Assembly: GCA_964587105.1 (NCBI GenBank)
Contig: CAZPKG010000007.1
Span: 1-64,000 of the forward strand
DNA from: JABWCQ01 sp964587105
Lineage (GTDB): Bacteria > Electryoneota > RPQS01
DNA length: 64,000 nucleotides
Direction: 5' to 3'
The translations under genes and the position numbers were made by a program. Below the pieces are notes generated by a model. The model was given only the letters and a program-made list of their open reading frames with translations, made no database searches and was not told the origin of the DNA. Below, piece after piece: positions 33,601 through 41,708 of this stretch (the stretch's first letter is position 1; each line of letters starts with the position of its first letter).

Positions 33601-34323
33601 GGCGAAATAGCACTCTGATATTCTCGGAGTCACGCCGCCTTCAACCATCAGCGCGCCGCCGCTCGTTATGGCCTTGTTATTTTCAAACCTGCAGCGCTCT
33701 ATCGTGAGAGTGCCGCTGGTGCGGGCCAGAATCGCTCCGCCGCCGCCAAAGCGGGTGCTGTCCCCGCTGAACTCGCAATCCCGCACGGTCAGCACTGCCG
33801 CATCACGACAATAGATTGCTCCGCCGTCTATTCGCGCGCGATTGCCGCGAAATACGCACGAGTCAATCTCTACTTCAGCGTTAAATACTTCAACCGCTCC
33901 ACCGTAGCGTTCGTCGCTCCCGACATTCGCAAAACCGTCTTCAAACAAAACATGGTTCAGCCGCGAAACCGTTGCCGCGTTCCGAAATCTGAATCCCAAA
34001 TGTCCTTGGAAATCATGGTAGGGAGCCCGTTGCACGCGGATTGTATCTTCGTCCGTTCCGCTCGCCAGCAACGTTCCATTCACCAACAACGAAAAACGCC
34101 CGGAGAAGGCAATCACCATTCCGGGCGCTATGTGCAATGTTTCCGCCGGCGCAACCCACGCAAAGCTGTCAATCACCACCGTATCAATCGGAGCAGCCCA
34201 TTCACCGGAGACCGCTCCGCGAACAAAGAGAGCTTCCGCACGGGCCACCGAAGCGCTTGCTCCGATCACCACACAAATCAGCCCCAGCAGCCAAATTATT
34301 TGAGCAGAACAGCGGGTGTGCAT
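30670..34323 (-). CDS. Giant right-handed beta-helix surface protein with T9SS sorting domain
   Basis: A protein of 1217 residues. A signal peptide (about residues 1-30, ending VARAE) is followed by two long parallel beta-helix regions (about 100-460 and 570-1000) built of repeats ending in GGAIY, GGALM, GGAVQ and GGGIF, with regular CxFxxN turns. Polymorphic outer-membrane and adhesin-like proteins share this pattern. A FnIII-like module (HPGDSIVFVWNEAIDYDPGD) and the T9SS domain (GPNPFNSSTQLELSLP ... VKVMLLK) end the protein. Its ATG overlaps the upstream T9SS gene by 28 bp. Adhesion or carbohydrate binding is likely but unproven. Confidence 0.9.
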   Translation of the reverse strand: MHTRCSAQIIWLLGLICVVIGASASVARAEALFVRGAVSGEWAAPIDTVVIDSFAWVAPAETLHIAPGMVIAFSGRFSLLVNGTLLASGTDEDTIRVQRAPYHDFQGHLGFRFRNAATVSRLNHVLFEDGFANVGSDERYGGAVEVFNAEVEIDSCVFRGNRARIDGGAIYCRDAAVLTVRDCEFSGDSTRFGGGGAILARTSGTLTIERCRFENNKAITSGGALMVEGGVTPRISECYFANNIAIQRGGAVQLRSSPVAGYMRDCVIEECTADLGGAIYLDNTRATIEACSLRLCDARVGGGIAARGSNNTSPVLRTVINGNSATEDGGGFYFVESARCVIENSIICDNQAGRGGAVYGAIGSAPVLRFVTIDGNFAGEGSAVSFNGAGTLTSSIVTGEDSLIYFAELATSQIKYSNIFSGGGTELTGFVPEGLLQETRLNVALVGCDSLRNISRNPEFVNADLGDFRLNDNSPCLFGADTSNSSGNDFAGELRVAPVGSWPDMGAIENDASLPFTGNCGSKNGVWYPGDYIIACSLRVEWQDTLIIMAGSKLLFAPGAGLYVSGKLFALGTERDSIIFDRYFELPGSTWDGIDLGGNSASTFENCAIRRVTGNSAVTIENARAVFSHCTFSVNANPDGPGALNTKIHGFADIQSCSFTGNSGLIGGALCLTEPNSSVRDSRFENNVAVVNENNAYGQGGAIFANFAEISNCEFVRDSAFAGGAIFSVGCEILDCVIDSCRATYGGGLFVPTNLTTVNRTRFRNNSAKVLGGAIGTYGGSVLDVGSVYTGNHASIGGAISVSRGNCTTDSAVFNNNFADSAGGAIWLDNLVTGTLRTSTLTRNHALDGGAIYSDSAEIQLEYCLLDSNYAARNGGGIFLDEGISAIRKSTCVNHRAGGSGAVMFATENSVPGANSSLFADNGELPIRVADPLEREFYFCLSDEPIAMPWEPVGLPPAVNFNGDSCDSRMNLIMEPGFVNAVARDYHLLSTSHAMHAADSLLPLDADGTRADIGLFSGTRPYHVPQPFNLAYPERNGSFHPGDSIVFVWNEAIDYDPGDTVTYSLRLVGNEIDTTIHTGTQRRAILQLFNGEYNWWVVAISQRPETPRESFERRRFVVSDPALDANSTVVPQEFGLKLTGPNPFNSSTQLELSLPHSADVSIVMHDVLGREAVRLQQYYPAGVHMIGVDGGVLASGVYWVTVRAGEEMGRVKVMLLK

Positions 34324-35267
34324 GTGGACGCGCCGTGCGCGCGTAATTCGATGACATAGAGTCCGCTCGCAAGCAGGCCGTCGCCGAATTTCACGCTATG
34401 TTCTCCCGCTGAATAACTGCCGCTCGCCAATGTCGCCACCGTCCGGCCCAGCACATCATATGCGGTCAATTCAATTTCCATCTGTCGATCCAGCGAAAAT
34501 GGAATCGTCGTTGCCGCATTAAACGGATTCGGATAGGCATGACCTAACCTGAAATCGCTCGCAACGCGCGCGGGCGGTGTTGCGCTCGGAGTGGCAATGA
34601 GTTCAAAATCAATGCCGTCCGGATACTGCTCACCTTGAATAATTGAGATCGGCTCAGGTTCCGCATCATCACCATAAACATCATACGGCTCGCCCTCGTC
34701 AAACTGGAAATTTGTGTTGACGTCCATGAATGCGTAGGCATAATACGTCCCGAAACTATCGACAACCGCCGTGTAGTCCCCGTTTCCGGTGTTGTTAAAC
34801 AACACGCTCGCGCCGCTCGGAACTCCCTCGAACGTGTTCGTCCGGTGCGCGTAGATGAACGTTGCCCCGGTTTCCGCCCCTTCATACAACACCGTCCCCG
34901 TGAACCCGCCCGTATTCGGGGGAGTCAGTTCGATGTCAATTCCCGAGACGTCCTCCGTCACCTGCAGAATCGTCGGGATGTCTCCGCCGTAAAACCCGCG
35001 CGGGTCGTCAAGGTCGGGCAAGAGGTTAACATTTAAGTCCTGAAAAGCCATGAACGTATAGCCGCCCGAGTCCAGATTGCCCTGTGAGTAGTTTCCGTTA
35101 AACGGGTTGGCAATCGTCACAAAAAATGTGTCTAACGCTGTCGGGATGGTATAGACAAACACCAGAGAAAACCCTGAAGCTCCCGAGACATTCCCCGAAA
35201 CCGTGAACCCCATTGCTGTCAATACCGGCAATATCAACGCAATCAAACCAATACTTAAGCGGCGCAT
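34296..35267 (-). CDS. Small T9SS-sorted protein with carboxypeptidase-regulatory-like modules
   Basis: About 323 residues from the ATG at 35267, with GGAGG eight bases upstream. A longer frame to 35357 lacks a ribosome site. A signal peptide (MRRLSIGLIALILPVLTAMG) leads to two beta-sandwich units (FTVSGNVSGASGF ... and GGFTGTVLYEGAETGATF ...), each with a DxNxNxxxDxxDP- or DVNTNFQFDEGEP-type loop that looks like a calcium site. The T9SS domain (AYPNPFNAATTIPFSLD ... GLYVIELRA ... AVLLK) closes it. Its last 28 bp encode the start of the beta-helix gene, so the two are co-expressed from the divergent promoter region. Confidence 0.85.
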   Translation of the reverse strand: MRRLSIGLIALILPVLTAMGFTVSGNVSGASGFSLVFVYTIPTALDTFFVTIANPFNGNYSQGNLDSGGYTFMAFQDLNVNLLPDLDDPRGFYGGDIPTILQVTEDVSGIDIELTPPNTGGFTGTVLYEGAETGATFIYAHRTNTFEGVPSGASVLFNNTGNGDYTAVVDSFGTYYAYAFMDVNTNFQFDEGEPYDVYGDDAEPEPISIIQGEQYPDGIDFELIATPSATPPARVASDFRLGHAYPNPFNAATTIPFSLDRQMEIELTAYDVLGRTVATLASGSYSAGEHSVKFGDGLLASGLYVIELRAHGASTCTPAVLLK

Positions 35268-35318
35268 GTAGGCCTCCAGTGAAAATCTCGCAACCAGACG
35301 AAAAAAACCAATTCCCTG

Positions 35319-35347
35319 AATATAAACCAAAAGAAAACAATTCTCAA
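35319..35347 (-). promoter_or_regulatory. Predicted minus-strand promoter (34296 gene, beta-helix, symporter)
   Basis: TTGAGA (35347-35342), a 17-bp AT-rich spacer and TATATT (35324-35319). It directs transcription of the small T9SS gene starting at 35267 and, by the close spacing, of the next two genes. Confidence 0.55.
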
Positions 35348-35349
35348 GC

Positions 35350-35438
35350 CTCTTCAAGGGTCAGCCAAAATCTCCCTGCTAAACCGCTCGACTGGGAATA
35401 ACTGTTTTTTCACTCTCATTACCCAAACCCTTGAAGAG
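35350..35438. promoter_or_regulatory. 12-bp inverted repeat in the divergent promoter region
   Basis: ACCCTTGAAGAG at 35427-35438 on the plus strand is repeated exactly on the minus strand at 35361-35350. Each copy faces the same way relative to its own gene and lies at or next to the -35 region: the plus-strand copy contains the -35 hexamer, and the minus-strand copy abuts its -35. It is a possible shared regulator site for the divergent T9SS operons. Confidence 0.45.
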
Positions 35439-35459
35439 CCCGTTCTACAATGGTATATT
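35431..35459 (+). promoter_or_regulatory. Predicted plus-strand promoter of the first tandem T9SS paralogue
   Basis: TTGAAG at 35431-35436, 17 bp, TATATT at 35454-35459, about 70 bp before the ATG at 35531. The -35 lies inside the 12-bp inverted-repeat arm. Confidence 0.55.
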
Positions 35460-35530
35460 AACTGTTTGCCAATGAGCACCTTCTGAGCAACTTCTGAACC
35501 AGTGACCCGACAACCATTCCCCCCAGAAAC

Positions 35531-37528
35531 ATGCGCCACACCCTATTGATTTGCGGAATCGCCTGCCTGATCCTGTCAGGAGTAGTTCGCCGTGCAGAGG
35601 CACAGCCCGATACTCTTTGGACAAGGACCTACGACTTCGGCCAAAATTCCACGCTCCAGTCGAGTATTGAACTCGAAAACGGAGGCTTTGCTGCGGCCGG
35701 TTATGCTGTTCAAGGCCAGGAGCAAAGCGCTCTTGTCCTGGCCGTCGATCCTCTCGGTGACACCCTTTGGACCCGCATAATCGGCGATGCAGGTGCCAAT
35801 GAGAAAGCTTACAGTATTGCAGAACTGTCCAACGGAACGTTGGTGGTCTGTGGTTACGACTACAGCCCCCCAAGTTCCTGCCTGTTGATCGGTTTTTCAC
35901 CGACGGGACAGCAACTTTGGTCAAAGCCCTTGCAAGGTGGTTCGCAGTGTTCCGCCAACGCAATTTTGCCGTTGGATGATGGAGGTTTCTGGGTTGTGGC
36001 TCAGAAGACCGTACAAAACCGATTCCTTGATTTCTGGCTCATTCGCTGCGACAGCGACGGGGATACCCTGTTTAGCCGCACTTTAGGTACGCCTGGCACG
36101 GACGTTCCGGATGAGATTCTCCAGGGCAGAAACGGAAGGCTCGAGCTGTGCGGAAGTACACGGGCGGTGGGTTCTTCGACATTCGATATGTACCACATTG
36201 CCGTCGATGCGCAAGGAGACTTCATTGAGGAAGAGATTTTCGGCACCGAAGACTGGGAACAGGTTAGCGGAGCGGCCATTGACAGCACGACCGGCGATAT
36301 CATTATGGCCGGAGAGATTCGCCTCGGTTCTGACAGGGACGGCTATGCAATTCGGATTGATCCTTCCGGCGCTGCCTTGTGGGACGATGTTTACGAAGAT
36401 GGTCGGTTGAGTGAGCGAATCGGCGGAGTGGCTCCCTACCTCGAAGGTGGCGCCCTGTTTGCCGGGCAGACCGGCGGGTCGGTTGGTTCTGGCCAGCTCT
36501 GGCTCATGTCCATCGGCATAAATGGAGATGTTGCATGGGCATGGACCGATACCAGCCCGGGACGGAGCTTCGAGGACTTGGCGCGTATTGCCGACGGTGG
36601 TTTCATTGCCTGCGGCAAAGCCAACATTGGAAACCGTGACCGTGCTTTGATATGGCGAATCAGCCCGCCCTCGGGAATCTCTGGCGAAGTTCGCGATCGT
36701 CTGACGGATGAAGTCGTTGCCGGAGTCCGCGTGCAGGTTTCTGAGCTTCCGCAATACTCGATTACCGATTCCGTTGGACGATTCACGCTGGCTCTACCTG
36801 CCGGAATTTATACGCTTTATTCCGGCGGACCGTGTTTTTCCGGCGACACTTTGCACAACATCGCGGTTGTCGCCAATGAAAATTCCTACACGGATATTAC
36901 GGTCGGCGTCGCGCACATGACGATGAGTCATTCTACGATCAACGTTCTGGCCAGAAACCATCTCGGAGGCCAATCCGATCTTGTTCTGATGAATGAGGGA
37001 AGTGGTGATCTTGTCTATCGCTTTGAATCGATTGCCCAGTTCCCTGCCGAAAACTGGTTGAGTGTTGAGCCACCGGCAGGCAGACTCGCTCCCGGTGACA
37101 CACTGGTTGCTCAAGTGATTGTGTCTCCCGATACGACCGACGACGGTACTTACGACTACTTCGGCGAGCTTAAGCTTCATACGAACTCGTGTCCTGAAAC
37201 TCTGCGCGTCCTTGAGGTTCTTGCCGTCGTACTCGATGGTGAAGAAACTCCCTCGCTTCCGTCTGAGTTTGCGCTCTATCCTGCCTATCCGAATCCGTTC
37301 AACAGCACTACGACGCTGCGCTTCGGTCTTGACCATGACGCCGACGTCACGCTCAGCATTTACGATGTCACAGGCCGCCAAGTTGCAACTTTGCTGAGTC
37401 ATCAGCGGCTTTCGGCTGGAGAACATCATCTGAGCTACGAGGCCAACGGACTCGCCAGCGGTCTCTATTTCGTTCGCCTTCAAGATAACCTTCGCAGCCA
37501 AACTCAACGGCTGCTCTATATCCGCTAA
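35531..37528 (+). CDS. T9SS-sorted propeller-like protein, tandem paralogue 1
   Basis: A 665-residue secreted protein. It has a signal peptide (about residues 1-24, ending AEAQ), then about seven blade-like repeats of ~50 residues each with GDTLWxR and GGFxxxG motifs (residues 25-390). A carboxypeptidase-regulatory-like domain (GISGEVRDRLTDEVVAGVRVQV) follows, then an Ig-like domain with WLSVEPPAGRLAPGD, and the T9SS domain (AYPNPFNSTTTLRFGLD ... GLYFVRLQD ... RLLYIR). The same order recurs in the next two genes and partly in the gene at 1-905. It probably binds something outside the cell. No enzyme motif is visible. Confidence 0.88.
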   Translation: MRHTLLICGIACLILSGVVRRAEAQPDTLWTRTYDFGQNSTLQSSIELENGGFAAAGYAVQGQEQSALVLAVDPLGDTLWTRIIGDAGANEKAYSIAELSNGTLVVCGYDYSPPSSCLLIGFSPTGQQLWSKPLQGGSQCSANAILPLDDGGFWVVAQKTVQNRFLDFWLIRCDSDGDTLFSRTLGTPGTDVPDEILQGRNGRLELCGSTRAVGSSTFDMYHIAVDAQGDFIEEEIFGTEDWEQVSGAAIDSTTGDIIMAGEIRLGSDRDGYAIRIDPSGAALWDDVYEDGRLSERIGGVAPYLEGGALFAGQTGGSVGSGQLWLMSIGINGDVAWAWTDTSPGRSFEDLARIADGGFIACGKANIGNRDRALIWRISPPSGISGEVRDRLTDEVVAGVRVQVSELPQYSITDSVGRFTLALPAGIYTLYSGGPCFSGDTLHNIAVVANENSYTDITVGVAHMTMSHSTINVLARNHLGGQSDLVLMNEGSGDLVYRFESIAQFPAENWLSVEPPAGRLAPGDTLVAQVIVSPDTTDDGTYDYFGELKLHTNSCPETLRVLEVLAVVLDGEETPSLPSEFALYPAYPNPFNSTTTLRFGLDHDADVTLSIYDVTGRQVATLLSHQRLSAGEHHLSYEANGLASGLYFVRLQDNLRSQTQRLLYIR

Positions 37529-37533
37529 ACGGC

Positions 37534-37571
37534 AATGCGGGGCACCCGAGACGGGTGCCCCGCATTTCTCT
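37534..37571 (+). terminator. Hairpin terminator between paralogues 1 and 2
   Basis: AATGCGGGGCACCCG pairs perfectly with CGGGTGCCCCGCATT across a three- to four-base loop, followed by TCTCTTT. It starts six bases after the stop. It resembles the GC hairpins used in family C repeats but sits in the normal terminator position. Confidence 0.75.
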
Positions 37572-37604
37572 TTCGCCTCCCTCAATTTGCAACGAGGTAC
37601 AAAC

Positions 37605-39587
37605 ATGCCCGCACTGCTCCTGCTGTTGCTCCTGCCTTGTCTCGCTTTCGCACAGCCAGACACAACATGGTCTCAGAGCTTTCTCGTAAATGACCGCACC
37701 TACCTCTACGATGTAGCCGTCGTCAATGACTCCATCATCGTCGCGTGCGGTAATGCGCAGACCGAAATCGGCTCATCGAATTGGGATTTTCTGATTGCCG
37801 CTTACACTTTGGACGGCGAGCAGCTTTATGCCCGCACATATTTACCGACCAACGACAAGCAGGCTCTTGAAAGCCTGTGCTCGATTGGCGGTGATACCGT
37901 CGTCGCGGTTGGCTGGACGGATTTGCAAACCGATATTCTCAACTTGATTGCCTTCAGTGCTTCGACGGGCGACACGTTTTGGACAAAGGCTTTCGTAGGT
38001 TCGGGCCAAACCCGTGGCCGAAGTATCACTTGCTTGAGTGACGGAAGACTTGCCATCGTAGGCTACCGCCTTGGACCGGCGAACCGTTCGGATATGTGGT
38101 TCTTGCTCTGTGAAAGTAATGGCGACACGGTCTTCACACGTTCGACAAGCACGACTGTCACCGATGTCGGAAATGCGGTACTGCAATTGCCCAACGGGAA
38201 TATTCGCGTCGGCTCGCAATGGCGCGAATCAACGACCTATGACCAGTGGACGCGCGTTTACGATTTGGACGGTAATATCGTTGGATCGGATCTCTTCTTT
38301 GGTACAGACGGCGACGATTTTGTTTACAACATGTTACTCGACCCTGCAGAGCGAGTCTGGCTTGTCGGACGCACTGCCACAGCCGGCGGAGCGGGTTATG
38401 TTACCATTATTCCGCCGGTCGGTCAGCCAACTTCTTTGACTTTCGCGTCCACCGGATACTCGGATCAGTTCTACAATGCGTTGCCGTGGTTTGGCGGAAT
38501 GCTCTTCGTTGGCCGCTCAGGTAATCAAGGAACCTACACTGGCCCACTCATGCGAGCGATTGACGGAACGAACGGTTCGCTCTGGACGTGGCGGTTTGGC
38601 GCGCTCGGAACCGAAGCAGGATTCAACAATGTTGCCCAGCTTCCCAACGGCGGAGCCGTCGCCGTCGGTTCTATTGTAGATGCATCCGATACAACTATTG
38701 TCTCGGGTTTTCTGCTCACAATTTCTCCGCCTGCCGGTGTGCAAGGCATCGTGCTGGGAGCAAGCGACGGCGAGCCAATCGTCGGCGCGCGCGTCAAAGC
38801 AGTTGATGACAGCCGCTACACGTTAACGGATACAGACGGCCATTTTCGCCTTGAACTTGCCGCCGGAACATACGATGTGATGGTGACCGGAGCATGTATC
38901 GAGTCGGACACGGTGTTTGGTGTGACAACCGTGGAAAACGAGCTTACACAAGCTGATTTCACGGTTGGTCAGCCCGTTTACGCGCCGTTGCAGTCGAGCA
39001 TCAACATCATTGCTCAAAATGAAATGATCGGCGGCACAACCTTGATGCTTGGTAATGACGGCACCGGAGTGATGAGCTATTCCATCTCCGCTGAAGCAAT
39101 CTCTCCCGCCGGAACATGGATTTCCGTTGATCCGCCGCATGGAGTTCTGCAGCCGGATGAGCATGTTGATATAGAAGTCATCGTTCAAGCAGACACCACC
39201 AACGACAACATCTATGAATTTTTTGGCGAAGTAACCGTTCGCAGCAATGCCTGTCCGGACACGGTTGTGACCTTACCTGTTTTGGTTACCGTCCTCGATG
39301 CCAAGAACCCCGAAGCCTTGCCGAACAGTTTTGGCCTTTCGCCCGCTTTCCCGAATCCTTTCAACGGCACTACCACTCTGAACTTGCAGGTCCCCGTGGA
39401 AACCGAGCTTCGTTTAGAGGTGTTTAACATTGAAGGGAAATGGCTAAAGACGTTGATCGATGGCCGTGTAAGTGCAGGTAACTACAGCATTAACGTGGAC
39501 CTTTCTGGCCAAGCAACCGGCGTCTATGTTGCCCGCGCCATGTCCGAAGAGGCAATCTCCACTCAAAAATTACTCTATATCCGCTAA
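37605..39587 (+). CDS. T9SS-sorted propeller-like protein, tandem paralogue 2
   Basis: About 660 residues from the ATG at 37605, which has GAGG upstream and starts a signal peptide (MPALLLLLLLPCLAFAQ). An in-frame TTG at 37587 is less likely. It has the same architecture as paralogue 1: blade-like repeats with GDTVFTR and GGAVAVG motifs, a carboxypeptidase-regulatory-like domain (GVQGIVLGASDGEPIVGARV), an Ig-like domain with WISVDPPHGVLQPDE, and a T9SS domain (AFPNPFNGTTTLNLQVP ... GVYVARAMS ... KLLYIR). No clear promoter is seen in the 76-bp gap, so it may depend on read-through past the hairpin at 37534. Confidence 0.88.
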   Translation: MPALLLLLLLPCLAFAQPDTTWSQSFLVNDRTYLYDVAVVNDSIIVACGNAQTEIGSSNWDFLIAAYTLDGEQLYARTYLPTNDKQALESLCSIGGDTVVAVGWTDLQTDILNLIAFSASTGDTFWTKAFVGSGQTRGRSITCLSDGRLAIVGYRLGPANRSDMWFLLCESNGDTVFTRSTSTTVTDVGNAVLQLPNGNIRVGSQWRESTTYDQWTRVYDLDGNIVGSDLFFGTDGDDFVYNMLLDPAERVWLVGRTATAGGAGYVTIIPPVGQPTSLTFASTGYSDQFYNALPWFGGMLFVGRSGNQGTYTGPLMRAIDGTNGSLWTWRFGALGTEAGFNNVAQLPNGGAVAVGSIVDASDTTIVSGFLLTISPPAGVQGIVLGASDGEPIVGARVKAVDDSRYTLTDTDGHFRLELAAGTYDVMVTGACIESDTVFGVTTVENELTQADFTVGQPVYAPLQSSINIIAQNEMIGGTTLMLGNDGTGVMSYSISAEAISPAGTWISVDPPHGVLQPDEHVDIEVIVQADTTNDNIYEFFGEVTVRSNACPDTVVTLPVLVTVLDAKNPEALPNSFGLSPAFPNPFNGTTTLNLQVPVETELRLEVFNIEGKWLKTLIDGRVSAGNYSINVDLSGQATGVYVARAMSEEAISTQKLLYIR

Positions 39588-39622
39588 ACTCCACCCTCAA
39601 ATCCAAATCACAGCAAATCTGA

Positions 39623-39667
39623 TTGCGGCTTGAAAAGCCGCCCGGTTCGGGATGGGTCCCGCCCGGG
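39623..39667 (+). repeat. Double GC hairpin between paralogues 2 and 3
   Basis: GCGGCTT GAA AAGCCGC forms one hairpin and CCCGG ... CCGGG a second. There is no T run. It could be an mRNA-stabilising structure or a repeat remnant. It sits 36 bp after the stop of paralogue 2. Confidence 0.45.
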
Positions 39668-39714
39668 CCAAATGTTCTTCTCCATTGCATTGCACCATCG
39701 AACAGGAGTCTCTC

Positions 39715-41706
39715 ATGAAGTCATTTGGTTGGATCGCACTAATGCTCGTCGTATGTTCCGTGGCTCGCGCCGAACTCGACACACTCTGGTATCGTCAAGT
39801 TCAATTAACCGAGTTTAGTTGGGCGTTTGACGCGGCAACCGTTTTGCAAGACGGTAAAGTCATGGCAGTCGCCGCTCGCTCGGACGGGCCGAATGTTGAC
39901 CTATGGCGGTTTACATTCGAGGGTTCCGAGGATCTGCGTGATACGATTACCTTTGAAGGAACGTACACCACGATTATCGGAATCAAACAACTCGCCAATG
40001 GCGAGATAGTTTTGGCGACAACTTACTACACCGCCGGACAGGACTCCGGCTATTTTGTAAGCACAAGACGCTTCACAGAAGACGGAGTAGAAGTAGGCGG
40101 ATCGGTTCACCAGCTTAGTGTCGCCGATGGTTCAATGACCATGGCGGTGCTTGCTGACGGCGGATTCATAATCTTGGGCTCGCGATACAATGCAAACGGC
40201 GAAGCTGAGACCATGCTCGTACGCTATAACGCCGACTGCGACACGCTGTGGACAAACCATGTCGGCCCCGATGCAGTTTACAGCTTTGGCCGCGCCATTA
40301 GAGAGTTAGAAAATGGTGATCTGCTGGTTGCAGGTTCCTTTGCCGGTGAAGATTTCATATACAGAGCCTATGTGATGCGGACGACGGCGACAGGCGAAGC
40401 AATCTGGACTCACGAGTACACAGGTAACACCGGTTTTGGATTAACTGCAACCAGTGTTGACATTGACGGCAGTGGGAATATAGTCGTCGGTGGAACGGAT
40501 GGGAATTTCTGGTGGTTCAGTCGCCCGTGGGCAATCGGCCTGACTCCGGAAGGCAACCCACGCTGGACAATCAACGGTGCTGAAGAAGTTGATCTTGGAA
40601 TAAACGGGATTCACGCGCTATCCGACGGCGGGGCGGTGTTCTGCGGCACCAACTTTCCTGATTTCGGATTTATGCAGTCAAAGATTTATTCGATTGCCAG
40701 TGATGGGGCTGCAAATCTTGAAATGGAGTTTGAAACTTCCTATCAGTTGACGGGAATTTCAAATGACGGAGCGCGCGGCGCAGTGCTCTATGGCTCACAC
40801 TCTACAAATCAAGGCGGCCCGAACGAAGGACTCTTGATGCGCTTCGGCCCCGGCACAATTCTGCAAGGATTCGTCCGTGCCGAAGGCACCAATGAACCGC
40901 TCGAGGGAGTTCGGATCGAGCTGCTCGAAACAGGAGAGTTCGGTTACTCTGACGAGCAAGGAATCTACAATCTCGGGCTCAGCCGCACGCAAGGAACCAT
41001 TCGCCTGTCCAGTCCGTGTACCGAACCGCGACAGGAAAACGTGACCTTGCTTGAAGGCGAACAAAACGTCCGCAATTATATTCTCGGCATACCGCGCTAC
41101 GATAATCCGGTAACAAGTCTGAACCTGATTAAGACGTTCGACATGTGGGAGTACGACACGCTCACCGTGTATAACGACGGTAACGGCACGCTGTCGTTCG
41201 CAGTTGAAGCTGTTCAACTTGATCCCGTTGAGTATGTTTGGATGTCCGCCGCGCCTGCGCACGGTGAAATCGCGCCGAACGGCTCCGCCCAAATCATCGT
41301 CGGGATCGGCCCGAATCCGCAATATCCTTACAATGAATTTTTCGGTGAAGTACGAGTGCATCACAATGCGTGCCCCGACACCGTGGACGAAATCGGCGTC
41401 TATACCCTTGCGCTTGATGCGCCCAATCACGAGCCGGTAGCCGATCAATTTGCGTTGCATCCGGCCTATCCGAATCCCTTCAATGCCGAAGCCCGCTTGG
41501 CCTTTGACCTTTCGCAAACTGCGCAGGTGACAGCCAAGCTCTACAATGTTCAGGGCCGCGAGGTCGCAACCCTTGCCGACCGTGTCTTTGACGCCGGATC
41601 GCACGAACTGAATTTCAGCGGAACCGACTTCGCGACCGGAGTCTATCTGCTCCGTCTTTCCGCAGGCCAATACTCGGCCACTCAAAAACTCGTTCTGTTA
41701 AAGTAA
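39715..41706 (+). CDS. T9SS-sorted propeller-like protein, tandem paralogue 3
   Basis: About 663 residues from the ATG at 39715, with AGGAG upstream and a signal peptide (MKSFGWIALMLVVCSVARAE). The longer frame from 39652 runs through the hairpin and is unlikely. Order: blade-like repeats, a carboxypeptidase-regulatory-like domain (ILQGFVRAEGTNEPLEGVRI), an Ig-like domain with WMSAAPAHGEIAPNG, and a T9SS domain (AYPNPFNAEARLAFDLS ... GVYLLRLSA ... KLVLLK). It is the most diverged of the three. Confidence 0.88.
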   Translation: MKSFGWIALMLVVCSVARAELDTLWYRQVQLTEFSWAFDAATVLQDGKVMAVAARSDGPNVDLWRFTFEGSEDLRDTITFEGTYTTIIGIKQLANGEIVLATTYYTAGQDSGYFVSTRRFTEDGVEVGGSVHQLSVADGSMTMAVLADGGFIILGSRYNANGEAETMLVRYNADCDTLWTNHVGPDAVYSFGRAIRELENGDLLVAGSFAGEDFIYRAYVMRTTATGEAIWTHEYTGNTGFGLTATSVDIDGSGNIVVGGTDGNFWWFSRPWAIGLTPEGNPRWTINGAEEVDLGINGIHALSDGGAVFCGTNFPDFGFMQSKIYSIASDGAANLEMEFETSYQLTGISNDGARGAVLYGSHSTNQGGPNEGLLMRFGPGTILQGFVRAEGTNEPLEGVRIELLETGEFGYSDEQGIYNLGLSRTQGTIRLSSPCTEPRQENVTLLEGEQNVRNYILGIPRYDNPVTSLNLIKTFDMWEYDTLTVYNDGNGTLSFAVEAVQLDPVEYVWMSAAPAHGEIAPNGSAQIIVGIGPNPQYPYNEFFGEVRVHHNACPDTVDEIGVYTLALDAPNHEPVADQFALHPAYPNPFNAEARLAFDLSQTAQVTAKLYNVQGREVATLADRVFDAGSHELNFSGTDFATGVYLLRLSAGQYSATQKLVLLK

Positions 41707-41708
41707 TC

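Noticed and set aside
37534..37571. Counting this GC hairpin as another family C repeat
   Set aside because: It lacks the GCGGCGG flank and sits in the ordinary terminator position with a short T run.
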